Assembly (NCBI GenBank): GCA_905250025.1
Contig: CAJNOJ010000053.1
Span: 310,001 to 374,000 of the forward strand
DNA from: Adineta ricciae
Taxonomy: Eukaryota > Rotifera > Eurotatoria > Adinetida > Adinetidae
Direction of reading: 5' to 3'
Length of the DNA stretch: 64,000 bases
The notes beneath the pieces are model-generated. The model saw nothing but the letters and a program-made list of their open reading frames with translations, had not been told where the DNA came from and did no database searches. This document shows, piece by piece, positions 33,081 through 46,000 of the stretch (its first letter is position 1; the number at the start of each line of letters is the position of its first letter). A program made the position numbers and the translations under genes.

Positions 33081-35560
33081 TCACAGCGCTTTGATCTGAT
33101 CTTTAGATAAAAAAACGAATTTATACACCTGTGCGGTCTGAATCAGCATGACATACTTAGTAAAGTCATTGGAGATCGGTGTGAGCGCCGTTTTCAGCTG
33201 GAGTGCAAAGTTTGATGAGAGAAAAACATTGTTGAAAAAATAACTATTTACTTTGTTATCTATTGCAAACCAACGGGCAAGATCCGACTCATGAAGTTGA
33301 GCACATTTGGCATTTTCTAGTGCAAGAAACACATCTGCTATTGGAAACTGATAATGTTGGAGTAGATCATTAACGAAATCCAATGAGTACAACGTAATAC
33401 TATCTGAATGTTCCATATTATTCAATGAAACCAACAGAGAAAAAATACTGGAATCAGTCTCTGATGTTATGCGAACACAATTATATCCAATAGTGACTGT
33501 CTGAAACGGAAATTCGGTAAACATTGGATTGAAACAAGCAGGTGTCGAAGGGAAGCTTCTTATATCGTTTTCTATTGCAGAAATATCAAAGCTAGAATCG
33601 ATAATTTTGAATAATTTACAAATATTGAAATCCGGGATAAGAATTGTCCTCTTATAACGGACAAAGATCATTGGTAATACATGCGATTGCCGGGGATTGT
33701 CAACTATCTTTGTGTGACTTGAATTTATATTTACATGAATCAATTTCACACAAGTTCGTGATGACATCGACACAGATGAAACCGTAGAACTGCTTGTACT
33801 GTTCGTGCGCGAGTCAATTAACGATTGTTGGAGGACTCTACCAGGATGGTTGAAGTTGTATGAGAGATGAAATCTGTTCACGATACTTACTCGCCCAATA
33901 TCTTGTACAAACTAATCACTGGATGGATTGACGACTCATTTTCTTGCCTCTCTGACTAATGACAATCTGAATTTAGTTATATGCATAAACAAGTTTCATG
34001 TCCTACTTGGAGATTATCTTGTCCGCCGTTTGTTGCCTGTTTGATATGTACCAGATAATCATTAACACAGACCAATTGGCCGGAAACAGTTACGAATAAG
34101 TTCGTATCAATGCAACCATTCGACGTAATTGATATAAATTCAACTTCAGGTACAACTTGATCAAGAACTGACAGAAACTGACTCGTTGCTTCATCTGTCC
34201 ATGTTATTTGACCATTACTATTACTCAATGGAAGTACTCCGGCTAGACGACATGTGAGAGAGAAAACTTGATGTTGTTGGAAACAATGGGTTATATGTCG
34301 AAGACGAGTGATCGGCACATATTCTTCCCAAGTGCCTAAATCCACATGAAAGACATTCACCGTATTGTCCGGCGAGTCAAAATCAAGAATCTGTGATCGG
34401 TTCCATATTTGATTGCCACCAATTGATTTAGTATCACAGCAAATCACGCATAGATTGATTTGAATTTGCTGCGGGGTTATGTGATATTGTTTGTCAGCCA
34501 TTGTATTATAAAAAATATTGATTTCCCGTTGGAATCTATCAAACTCTATTGCATCTTGACTTAATTGAATCGTGAAACAGTGAGGATTTAACACAGATAC
34601 TATCACAGATTTATGCGTTTGATGTAGAAGACGATCAGGTTGATAGAACGCGTACGAGAATTTGTCATGGACTATAGTTTGTTTCGCGTGATCGTTTCGT
34701 TTGGATGGACTAATGGGAGAATTTTGACAAAATAGTATTTGTTCAGTAGGACACATTGTCGACTTCAAATTCAGTTTTGGGCGAACTGGAAATTTAAAAA
34801 AAATAAAGGTCTACCGGTCAGCTTCAATTGATTATTTACCAGTTGAGTCACTTTTGCGCACTGAACTCTGTGACGATTGATTGCTCAATCGAGTAGAAAA
34901 CGATTTTCCTAGAAAATATAATGTCAAAGGTCTATTCATGACAACAACAGTTTTACCTTTCATAAAATCCTTCCTCCCATCATTATTGTCTCCGGATAAT
35001 TCACAACTCAGCTGATAATCCTGGTCATAGATAATCGACAAAACCATCGATCGATGAACAAATGCTGAGGCATGTGCCGGGTTAGTGAAAATAACCTGAA
35101 TGGACCCATGGAATTTATTCGCCAAAGGGAACATTTTTACTTCATCGATAGGATAGAATCTATTAAAAAATTCAATTAAATCGTCGTATCGAACATCACG
35201 TGGTAAACCATGAATGATCACAGTCCGACTATTACCATTTGGACACGTTTCACATCGATAGCGAACACATCGAGGTTCGAATGTGCTCAATTCGAGCTGA
35301 CTTGATCGTTTTGTTTCGAGAGCACGAAGAATTTTATCATAACTATAACTGGATAGAGTTCGGCAACCACGAAATAATTCGAGCCGTATCCAGCCGTCAT
35401 TTTTACGTGCACAGGCCAATAAATGTTGATCGTTCGTCAGATTAGTTTCAGCTAGATAAGATTCGACTAAAACGAAACGATGATTACTAATCTGAATCCA
35501 TCGGGAGATTTACGTACTCTCGTGCACTATCTTTGTGTAGAGTGCATCTGTGTCAGTCAT
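33081..35560 (-). CDS. RRM and Tudor domain protein
   Basis: Exons about 35560-35515, 35468-34970, 34921-34843, 34785-34007 and 33911-33081, roughly 740 residues from MTDTDALYTKIVHE. An RNA-recognition-like segment carries RTVIIHGLPRDVRYDDLIEFF and a distorted RNP1-like strand (KFHGSIQVIFTN). A first Tudor core is read in VNVFHVDLGTWEEYVPITRLRHI (the family's DyG.-E.V....LR pattern). A possible second, diverged core lies around FARWFAIDNKVNSYFFNNVF in the last exon. Vertebrate TDRD10 combines RRM and Tudor, and Tudor proteins often bind dimethyl-arginine tails of Piwi proteins in germ granules; that role is only inferred. The intron near 34922-34969 is 48 bp, in frame and without stops. Splice joins at the 5' end are the least certain. 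Confidence 0.65.
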
Positions 35561-35759
35561 GATGATTCTCGTCGGATGTAGTTTCAAGTTCAGAAATCAA
35601 AATAGGATAGGGAATGTTTGTCGTTATCGGTGATTTGAAAAACATCATCGGTAGACCATTTAGTCGCCATAACCAATTGCAAAAAGTTACCAAGTAAACA
35701 GAGGGAGACACCTTATGGGTCGATTTTGTACGCAGAAGACTTTGCTTCGAGTTCGACAT
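35553..35759 (-). CDS. Small upstream ORF (68 aa) overlapping the Tudor gene start
   Basis: Starts ATG TCG AAC TCG and ends inside the first codons of the RRM-Tudor gene: the ATG at 35560 and the stop at 35553 overlap in different frames. It contains a hydrophobic-aromatic stretch (VYLVTFCNWLWRLNGLPMMFF). There is no homology I recognise. It may be an upstream ORF regulating translation, a first cistron, or chance. Confidence 0.25.
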   Translation of the reverse strand: MSNSKQSLLRTKSTHKVSPSVYLVTFCNWLWRLNGLPMMFFKSPITTNIPYPILISELETTSDENHHD

Positions 35760-36092
35760 GATTTATACAAAGTCTACGTATTGTAAATGAAAAATATGAT
35801 TGACCTACAAACTAATTCTGATTATATCTCTCCTTTGCGAGCAGTCTGGTGCGGTAATTTAGTTGGTAAGTTATTTTAATCAAATATGAAGGATGATAAT
35901 ATGAAGTTCAATATAACCGGGAGAAAACACGAGCAGAAGAAGGTGTGTGTGTGTGCTTCCGCAAGAGGAAAAAAGAGAAAGAGAACCAGAGCTTCTATTT
36001 TCTCTGCTGATACGTGTGTGTTTGCGCGATGCAGAAGTTTTTTTTTCTGAGGATTTCCACTTATTTAGTTAATCGAAACATTTCCATCGACA

Positions 36093-37121
36093 ATGATTTA
36101 TCTTATTTTCCTTCATATCTCCTTCTGCCTATTTTTATCCATTTCGGCAAATCAAAATCGTACTGCAACGCAAATCTCTGTCGATATCGAATCTCTGAAT
36201 GACACGACCTTCATCTTATATTACAACTTAACGACAGACTATCCATACTATCTAACGTTTCGCTTGTTTGAACACGAAGCAATTAAATATGGTTTATATC
36301 CAGCAACACATCGATACGAACATAAAAATTTAAAAATATTCAATCAGTCTAGTTCGTCAGCCGAGTCCGTTGATCTCTTCGTCATCTGTTTCCATTTTAT
36401 TCGCCGATCCGATGACATAGAAATCCAATGTAAAGACCTCCGAGTGATCAAAACCGATTTCGAAATTCTTCCAACTTATAAACCATTATTTGTACCATTA
36501 ATGTACGCATTAAGTATTCTGATGCTTTTACCGATGATGATTCAACATCGTCATCATAAACGTAAACAACTACTTGAACGACGCAAGCAATTGAGGCGTC
36601 TTTCCTTGACAATATCGCCGGATAATCCCGATCTGTTGACAGACATTGTTGAGAAAGGCCATGTCAATGTTAAGAAAATCCCCATTCAAATTGAACTTGT
36701 TTCATTGCCACCGAAACAAGTTCTCGAAGATATCGATGATAACGACAATGTGACATATACATTACAAACAATACGTTCGTCTATCGAAAACAGCGACGAG
36801 AATGACGATGAAGATGGACCGTCTATTAGTGCTGACGAATGTATAGCTCATCTTTTGAATAATATACCATGGAAATCACATCTACATCAACATTCACCAA
36901 TGATTAGTTCAGTGAACAGACAGCCAAGAGATGTACTTGGTGAACAGCAAGTTCCAGTCATAACAATTCTAACCGATCGAGATGCCGAAGAAGAAGAACA
37001 AGACGATGGTTCTAATGATAAACGGCCGATACTAAGACCGAAGTCTCATCACACGGTTGAATTATTCATAACCAATCCTGTCTATGCGAATGCAGATGAT
37101 ATGATGAAACTCGGCTTGTGA
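36093..37121 (+). CDS. Single-pass type I membrane protein with acidic cytosolic tail, unknown
   Basis: Intronless, 342 residues. A signal peptide (IYLIFLHISFCLFLSISA) is followed by a roughly 120-residue ectodomain with several N-glycosylation sites (NRT, NDT, NLT, NQS) and a cysteine pair (VICFHF, IQCKDL) that could close a beta-sandwich. The fold may be fibronectin III-like, but this is a guess. The transmembrane helix is PLFVPLMYALSILMLLPMMI, flanked by a strongly basic stop-transfer run (HRHHKRKQLLERRKQLRR). The tail of about 170 residues is rich in Asp/Glu (DENDDEDGP, DAEEEEQDDG) and ends FITNPVYANADDM with NPVY, a possible PTB-domain ligand. I do not recognise the family. Confidence 0.75.
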   Translation: MIYLIFLHISFCLFLSISANQNRTATQISVDIESLNDTTFILYYNLTTDYPYYLTFRLFEHEAIKYGLYPATHRYEHKNLKIFNQSSSSAESVDLFVICFHFIRRSDDIEIQCKDLRVIKTDFEILPTYKPLFVPLMYALSILMLLPMMIQHRHHKRKQLLERRKQLRRLSLTISPDNPDLLTDIVEKGHVNVKKIPIQIELVSLPPKQVLEDIDDNDNVTYTLQTIRSSIENSDENDDEDGPSISADECIAHLLNNIPWKSHLHQHSPMISSVNRQPRDVLGEQQVPVITILTDRDAEEEEQDDGSNDKRPILRPKSHHTVELFITNPVYANADDMMKLGL

Positions 37122-37588
37122 ATCGATGTACTGTGCTTTTTCTTCTTCAGCTACAGAGAGATTAAATAATGTGATCTAAGAATAGATCAGATTCTCTTTT
37201 ACCAACGTGAGAAAAACCAGTATTAGTTTTCAATTAAAAAATGAACTACGGAAATTAATATATCGACTTTCATGTGTCGTATTGAAGCGCGAAACGAGTT
37301 TTTTGTTCGAAGTCATGAAAACTATAACGGAAAAATAACAACAACAGTTCTATTATCTTTGACGTCGTCTTATCGGAGCACTTCCGAGAGCTATTCATCC
37401 GTTTCCGAGCGACTGTTCACATCTCATTTGACAGACTGTTCTTCTTGCCATTGATATTACATTCATTGAAAAATAAATTATCAAACAACAGCTAAAGGAT
37501 GAAGTATAACAATATAGATATAACAAATATATAATTAGATCACACGAGGAAAATGATTGCAAGTTTGTAATGTTCATCCCGGGCCAGG

Positions 37589-38818
37589 TTAAGCATCGGT
37601 CTCTGTCGGACTGCAGCAGATAAGAAAGCGACGAAAATGAAAGCGTTGATTGCCGAGATGAGAATTGGGTGTTAAAAGTTTGAATTTAGCTTTCTTTTTC
37701 GATTGGTTCATCTGTTGCTGATGAGCACTTCGTAGTTTCTCGCTCAGTTTATGATCGATTGTCGGAGGTACATAGTAATTAAAAGCGAAATTATTAAACA
37801 GCGGAACGTGAGATTCCAACTAAATACAAAGAAATCAATCAACTATCAATTGGACAAAGAAGAACATCACAGACTAGTCTAGGATTATGTTGACGGACAA
37901 GGTCAGATGCAATTTGTTCGAATAAATCTTGAATGTTTTCACCCGTTTTGCAGCTTGTTTCAAAATAAGTCATACTATTTCGTAAAGCAAACTAAACAGT
38001 GGCGAGAACGATGTTGAGATTCGAGAAAAACAAGATTTCTCACCCGTTGACCTAGTTCTTCGTCTACCTTGCGATCTTCAATCAAATCGACTTTGTTAGC
38101 AATTAAATATCGTCGTTCGATATCTAATCCAGCCTAAACTCAACGGTTAATAAACATCGCTGACTCTCATTCAATTTACTTGTTCGATTAGGTGATTGAA
38201 ATTTTCAATTAAGCGAAACGTTTCCATGTTAGTAACATCATAAACCAGGATGAATGCCTTCGTCGAAGCATAATAACCTCGGCCGATTGTTCGGAAATTT
38301 CTTTGGCCGGCGGTGTCCCTATAAACAAGATTCACATAATATTTTTGTCAAATCACGTGCTGTGAAAACTGTCGACGGTAGAACAAATATTTTCTTTTAC
38401 TTTTATGTACGAGTAAAATCATAAACTACCTTGACGATAATCGTTTATGATTGTAAATATGGAGTGCAGTCTGTAGAGGAAGTAGGAATATCATGTCGAT
38501 CGAAATGGCATGAAAGATCTCATTAGGAACATCTGGTTCTTAATCAAAACAGGTCAATAACTCACCATATCTGTAGATTGACTTTTGACTGCTCGACAGG
38601 AATAATTTTATTCACAAAGTCAACGCCTAAAATAAGTAGGAGTGCTTCTTATCGCTCTCACAACAAACTCTCAACGTACCGATCGTCGCGCCAATATCTG
38701 TTCGAAAATCTTTTCCCGCAATGAAGCGTTGCAATGATGTTTTGCCAACGAGAGTATCTCCGAGTAACAGAACTTTATACTTGACATCGAATAAAGGTTC
38801 ATTGCCAGTAGTCAACAT
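37589..38818 (-). CDS. Rab-like small GTPase lacking a C-terminal prenylation motif
   Basis: Exons 38818-38680, 38626-38566, 38318-38180, 38133-38044, 37991-37875, 37819-37589; about 258 residues. All nucleotide-binding motifs are present: G1 GDTLVGKTS, switch I threonine in GATIGVDF, G3 WDTAGQ, G4 NKVD, G5 ETSCK. VDF and FRTIGRGYYAS are Rab-family features (RabF). The core is followed by a tail of about 80 residues (starting LESHVPLFNNFAF) rich in Lys/Gln. It ends ICCSPTETDA, so the adjacent cysteines lie seven residues from the end, not at the terminus. Either the tail is not prenylated, or the last exon is an alternative and the true end differs. The intron before the last exon begins GTCTGT, a weak donor. 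Retention of that intron would end the protein after PIDS. Confidence 0.82.
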
Positions 38819-41800
38819 TGAGTGTCGGAGAACAAGGTTATCACTGTTGTTAAACGATCGTCGACTAATGTTTTGTTAAAAAAGAAACAAAGATATGGCA
38901 AATTAACATTTTCGATGTAGTTCAAAACCACCGACTCTCCAAGCAAAAAGCGACTTGAAGGTTAACAAAGACTCCTCGTTGTGATCATTTAGACATTTGT
39001 CGTAAAACAACAAAAAACAATCAATTTCGATCGTTTTATATCTTCTATTGTAACTCCAGCGCTCTTTTTTTTCTCGCTTCTCACTCGAATTAACCTATTT
39101 ACACGAATCGCTCTTCCATGTCTCGACAAGTCAATAACTGATTTGCCGTCCAAAGTGATATATCGTCTTATCTATCTATGATGAATATCTATATATGATT
39201 GCTGAGACGAAGAAAAACAGAAAAAGAAATACAAATGGAACAATGCATACTTTGCTTCACCTAGTGGTGCCATGAGATGTTTGTTCGTGAATTTAACAGA
39301 AAAAGATCATCACGATTTCGCGTCAAGTTTGTTGATGATACAAATAGGATCGAATGAAATGAGATGTGTATCTAAAATGTAATGTGTCCTATCCTATTTG
39401 CTCTTTTCCTTCAATTACTTGGATGAAAGATTGATTCAAGGCGAAAAAGAAAATGTCATTTTAAACAACATTTTTCTCAACACACATACCGTATGTCTAT
39501 GCACCTTGTTTGATTTTTTTGTACAAGTATGTTCTTCTTTCGTTCTTCAGTTGGATATGTGTGTGTGTGTGTTTGGGTATTGAAGAACGAGCGAGAGAGA
39601 CATACACGCGAGTATGTTATTTAGTCACTTGAAGTGCTGCATACGATTCTCTTAGTAACGGATAGCATACCACTATCCGCCTCTTCTCTTGTGCATAATA
39701 ACTCATTGTAGAAAAGAAAATATATTACTCACTTACTTATTAATAACTAGGTCGAGACGGGAATTCTTTATCGGCTGAAAGTAAAATGTCATCCTGTTTT
39801 CTTTCTTGTACAATACAATCGATCTTGCGTCATTTTCTTTTACTTATTCGATGCTGGACGAAATATGAATGTTGAATTTCGATTTTTTTTTCTTTGACTG
39901 GATGATAAAGCTCGAAAAGAGAAGAACGAGTCTATATTTTACTGTACAGTTTCAATGACAACTAGGCGAACAATCGGCGAGTTCAAATGTTTGACCGTTT
40001 CTTTTATCGTTCTTATCTTGTCAAATAAGAAATCATTGAAGACGATCGTGGGCATTAGAAAACAAAAAGTGCACCACCACCACCACCAACATACACCCCC
40101 AGATATGCACATCATAAGGAATCGATCAATATTTACATTGGTATGACTTATATAGCCTCGAGAGATTCAGAAATGAGAGAAAACAAGTGTGATAATGGAT
40201 TCCTGATTAACTCTATCTCGAGAGATATAGTTTATACTATTAACGTTACTAATGATTATGTAAAATGTTCAACATCGAGATAAGAGGAGCTGTTCTGTCA
40301 ATCATTGGTTTTATTAATGAAAATGTGATGAAACATTTCTTCGAGATGAATTTCACATGATGTCATCATCAGAAACGAAACCTTTTCAATTATTCTGGTA
40401 TAGATACATTGGTCTCGTCCAAATAGAATCGGAAGACTTGTGATCCTTGTTAACAGAAACCATACTTAACTAGATTTGACATAATGAATTCTCTCTAGAA
40501 TTCATACCAGTAGAATCATGTATTTGATCAAGACACGCGTTCCACATATCCCTCCTAACTTTCACAGTTCGCGATACGAATTTTGGAAACCGGTGTAGTC
40601 AACACAAATGTATTCCTCTGTTATGAACAGGGAGTTCCACACGTTGACTTACACCTTTCGACCGGTACATGAGAGAATTTTCCGGTATTTGTTAACATTG
40701 ACAAGAAGAAAAGTATGTTAATCTTCACTACATAGTTCGTACAAAACGAGAAGGTCAGTTGATCTATTCTCATTGTAATGTTCATCGGTTATTTTCAGCG
40801 CACATCGCTTCGTCTCGTTGATTAAAATTTCCTATTCTATCTTTTGTTCCATAAACGATATGATCTTGGGGAATAAGTTCGAGTTCTTCTGGAGCGCATG
40901 AAGCAAATTTGGAATGGTAATTTTCTTTCTTGTATGTTCTCAGACAAACGATGATTTGAATTACAAACATCTCTGAGACTATGTTGCATTAATTTCTTTC
41001 TCATCCATAATAGAAGAACGAAGGAGGAGAAGGAGGAGGAGAAACACTGTCTGAAGGAGATTTCCTTTTCTTTTTATTTAATCAAAATCATTTGCTAACT
41101 ACGTTAATATTTGTCCTGGATTGTCATGAATTCGAATTGAAGAATTCTTCCGCTTCTTTTCTCCGTGAAAGAACATTCAATATTGGCAAGTAGAAACATA
41201 TCAAAGTGATTGAATTGTGCACTGGTCAACATCGTTTGCATCTGTTTATTGATCATCAACGATGAGCAAATTAGAAAAAGATATCAAGACATCTGTCATG
41301 TCGATGAAGGCATCAATGCATTTGTCATTCTAGTTCGAGTTTCTGTTATTTCAAAAATTTCCCTAATTCAATTTGTCTCGATGATGAGCGTTGTAGCGGC
41401 ACAAAATCAATTTGATCGAGCTTGTTTCAACAAGTTCGAGCGCAAGAGAGAATCGCTTTGAACATGCACGAGAAAATCATTGAGTCTGTGCAGGTGTCAA
41501 CATCCAGTTGAACAAATATCGAAAGCAAACAAGACGACAAGTTTCATTTTATGACTAAATTCAAAGATCGTATGACTTATTTCTCAGAAATTCTCCCTTC
41601 GCACACACCCATCAGCGCAGAATGTTTGTTTAACTAGAAAAACAATGTTGAAAGAAAGAAATGAACTACCTGTACTCGGTTAGCTGATTTCCATGATTGA
41701 ACTAGTTAGAAAATTTTCTTTTAGTATGGAGTTCTCCTTCTCTCTCTCTCTGCTCATAATTCTATTGAGAAGAAAACACGAGAGCAAAGAAAACCCCCAT

Positions 41801-43023
41801 GACGGGCAAATTTTGACCGCTTACTGATCGAATTTAATTTCCTAATTGTTAGAAATGCATGCATGCACGAGCTTAATGGAAGGAAAACGTCTTCCGTTTG
41901 TGATCAGTTATTGCTTTTCGATAGTAAAATGATGGTTCGAAGAAACTCATCATTCATCAACGATTCTATTGGAGTCGACTAGGAAACGACATCATTATTC
42001 ACACGCGTTCATGAAGATGATTATCGCATCGATCTTTGACTATGTTTTAGTTTCTAACAATGACGACAACGGCTTATGTCAATATATTGACGAGTTCATT
42101 CAAATATCAGATGTCTTCGAGTCAGTATCTGTTGACTGCTTAACATCGAAGGCTTCGCGAGCATCAAGGAGAGAACGTGTCACGCGATAATGAATTGTGT
42201 CAATAACATCGAAAGTTAGTTTATCACTTCCGTATTTGCAGGTGATCAATGTGAAAAACACCGGGCGTCGAACAGGATGCACACTGGAGAGGAGATATGC
42301 TGGAAAGGATATGCCATTCCTCTTATTTATCTTGCCTTATGTTCGATGATATTATAATTTGAAAGAATTTCTGTCAACATCTGCCAATAGAATAATACGA
42401 ACATTTGTTAAGTGATACTTGATCTGAACTCATTAGAATTACAGTCGTAAGTAAAGCCAAAAAGATGAATAGCTAATTCGTTTTTCAATCTAATCAAATT
42501 TCAGTGGATGTGTGTGATCTAGAGTCTATTTAATCATCTTCATCATTCCCGAATGAGTCTAATGTCGTGAGCTACAAACATTTTTCTCTCTTTTTTTGGT
42601 TTTACATGTAAATTAATTCTTTTTTTCCCTCGTAGTTGTTCATTCTCACTACAGTGGTCGACAATGCAATGATAATTTTGCCTTTTTCTCTCTCTCTCTC
42701 TCCCCTCTCTCTCTCACTCACATTCACTAATCATAGTAGTTTTTTTGCCTTTTCTGCCTATCGTATTAAAAAATACAAGTATAGATATCGATGAGGGACA
42801 TTGGGAGAAAAAAGAAAAAGGAGATTTTTCTTCTGCTCCTTTGCTACCCTTTCATAGTCTCTTTCTCTCTGTTACTATATATTTTTGGAATGCATTGTAG
42901 CAAGTGTGTGTGTCAATACTCTAGCCATAGTTCTCATTAAACGATCTGTTTTTCTTCGCCTTTTTTTCTTTTTTTTTCCGCGGTATAAGTGTGTTCACTC
43001 ATTCTTCCAGATCATTATTCCCG
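38819..43023. other. 4.2 kb without a recognisable gene, upstream of CELF
   Basis: AT-rich sequence with short random open frames (39955-40146, 41210-41461, 41969-42190) that have no domain or codon pattern like neighbouring genes. A TC-repeat run lies at 42685-42716 and a TG run near 39555. Its position before an RNA-binding regulator with several first exons suggests regulatory DNA, distal promoters or untranslated exons, none provable here. Confidence 0.45.
42685..42716. repeat. TC dinucleotide-rich run
   Basis: Tandem CT units interrupted by CCCC, about 310 bp upstream of the CELF start. Confidence 0.8.
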
Positions 43024-46000
43024 ATGCAGTACAGTTCTCAACAACCATTACCATCGTCACATACCTATTTCACTCCGATTCAACCGACATCATCCATGCA
43101 ATATGCAACTGTCTATCCAACATCAGTACCTCCACCTATATTTCCTTCATCATCCTCTTCGTCGTCATCATTGTCATTGAAATCGACTAGAAAATCACAA
43201 CATAATCAGATATCTTCTCAATTAACAGCTATACCACCAGCTAGTTCCGCATACATGTCACCGATTGATTCGCCAACAACGTATATGTCTCGCGGTTCAA
43301 CGTCACCATCGTCCGATCTGAAAGATACAGACACAGTCAAATTATTTGTTGGACAAATACCGCGACATTTAGAAGAACATGATCTTCGGCCTATATTTGA
43401 AGAATTTGGACAAATTTATGAGTTAACCGTGCTGAAAGATCGATTTACGGGCATGCACCGTGGTAAGTAATCATGCAAGAGAAAAAGAAAACTTTTTCGC
43501 TAACTTAAATTCAATCCTATCAGACATATTTCCGCTGTTCATTTATATTTCTCCATTCTTTGATCTTGTTCACGTTTAGTACATGCCGATTGAAGAAAAA
43601 GAAGAAATGAATGATTTGAGTCATAGCCTTTGCGTGTCAGCGGCCACCTGGCCGAATGGAACAAACATTCGTTGACTTGTCAAACACATACACACATATA
43701 TATTCGTTTGCATACTGAGTGGAAGGAAAAAACAGTTAAATGCCATCATTTCCCTCCTCCGTCTTAGCCGGCGACGTAGGGCAGAAGCCAATATACGTTA
43801 TTATTAATCATTTTTCTTCCTGTATATAACTGATCGATAGGGGATGATGAAAATGAACAAATGAAGTGCTGTGTTTTTAGTGTTCGTTTTCTTGAGCAGA
43901 TGGTCAAATTTTCAATTCATTCTTCTTTGCTTCAATCGAAAGAGAACATTTCATTTCTAGTTTCATTGCCGTAGAACTCGAACATGTTACTCGATATATC
44001 TAGTGGTAAGAAATCTGATTAAGTAGTTTTCATTCTTGTTAACAGCGAACAATCTCTCTTAATCAATCAATCAATCGATCAATCACACGAACATAAAATC
44101 TTTGTCTTCTTTAGGATGTGCTTTTCTGACGTATTGCCATCGAGATTCGGCACTCAAAGCTCAACAAACCCTACACGAACGTCGTACACTGCCTGGCGTA
44201 AGTACGATAGATGTCGCTAGTGTTAAGGAAAAGCGAGCATAATTGAACAGTGTCGTATTGGAAACAAATTCTGTTGCGGAAAGTTCTCGATTCAGAAATA
44301 ACATGTCAATTTTTATAGACTGAAGGATCCCTAAAGGTCAACAAACTCGCGCAGCAGAAAAGAAATGCGAATATGTCTGAGCGAATGGGACCAGAACGTG
44401 TCCATTCTAAAAATCATTTCATCAAAGACATGTAGCGAGAGAATATGAAAGAAAACTCATCTTTAGTAAAGTAAATAGATGAAACACTTCACAATCCCTC
44501 ATTCCAAGAATGTATGGAGTTCGTACCTTTAACGCACATCATCTTAGAAGATGAAATGGTTCGCAAAATTGACACATGCTTAAGTTTCGTGTGCGAAAAA
44601 TCTCTTGCCGTCGACTGTCACATTCGATTGATTATCAGTAGATTACACATCTGTATGTCAATTTCGTTCAGTAAATGAATGAATATCAGCAGACAATGCT
44701 TCTATGCAGTTATTCTTCCTACATCTGTCGATTGTTTTGTTAAAGGTTTCAGCATTTAATTCATTAGATTTTTAAAAAAACATTGAGAGTAATCGTCAGA
44801 AGCCTATGCAATGTTAAGTGCCATGAATCGATTGAATTGATGTATGAACTAAACATTGAACAGACTTTAATCTATCATGAACATCTGATCTGCCTGCTCC
44901 ACATATATAGATACTGCTGATTGTTATGTTGAAATTGAGTCAATTTTTATTTCTCTATACCTAAGAGACTTCCAGATTGACAATGAACATACGCGCTGCT
45001 AACATTTAACGTCAACTTCTAGTAAACTTTCCATATGCGTAATGTGTATGCTCGGTGTCTGTCTGTTTCTCGTAGTTAAATCAAATGAATGCATGATGTG
45101 ATTTCCGCGTCATGGAATGGACACGCTTTTTCCTTTTTTTTTACAGATTGGCACGCGACAGTCATATATTTCTCCTTTTTTTTCTCTCCATTAACTTATT
45201 TCTTCTTCTTCTTTCTTCTTCGCATCGCCTCTTTTTTGTTGTTCACAATATTATTTCCAGTTTGTGGAAAGTACGAGAGACAGAGAGAGAGGCAGTTTCT
45301 ATTGAATCGATCTATTCTTGGTGAACGTCTGTATGCGCTTTGTGCATGCATTCTAATTCCGACTAGCCTACGCCAGTTGGAAAACGCGGTGTAAACGCGC
45401 AATGAAAAGAAAATATCGTGCCAACAGCATTGATACGTCTCCTTCTACTTCTTCGGAATCTTCAACTACACTCGTAAGTTAACAAATACAATGTATATCA
45501 TCTTTTTTTCTCATTCATTATGTACGCTCGGTCTGAATAATTGTCTTTTTTCTCACAAAAAAAAAATATTATAATAAAGACAGGAGACCGTTTAGACACG
45601 TGCGTCAATTTTCTCCTTCGCTGCAGCTTTGAACTTAACCGTCGAGAGTTTGCAATTAGCGTTGTTGAGCTAAGAGAAAGATATGCAGATGGTCGAACTG
45701 TAGCAAAAGTTTTGTAGTGTCACCAAGGACAAAATGGAAGTAGAAGTGGATATGGCCTCTGGCATCGAATAGAAAGAATCCATCAATATAGATACATATA
45801 ATAGTTTCGCGTGTTCGAGTAATTCATCCGTAGGTTCATTTGAATACGCGTCGTCTGATACAAAAAAAAAGAAATTCTAATCGTTGTTCTTAATTACACA
45901 CAGGAAAAAGTGACAGAAGTTTTAAGGATTAAGGTAAAAGTGTGTCAAGATGATAGACACCTTTGTTCGTTAATGTCTTGATTGATTTTCTTCTATCGTA

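Noticed and set aside
40073..40098. CACCAC-rich short tandem stretch
   Set aside because: Too short and imperfect to call a meaningful repeat; the poly-His reading belongs to a spurious ORF.
39955..42282. Short ORFs in the gap before CELF
   Set aside because: 60-83 codons, no domain, no neighbouring exons in phase, composition like surrounding non-coding DNA.
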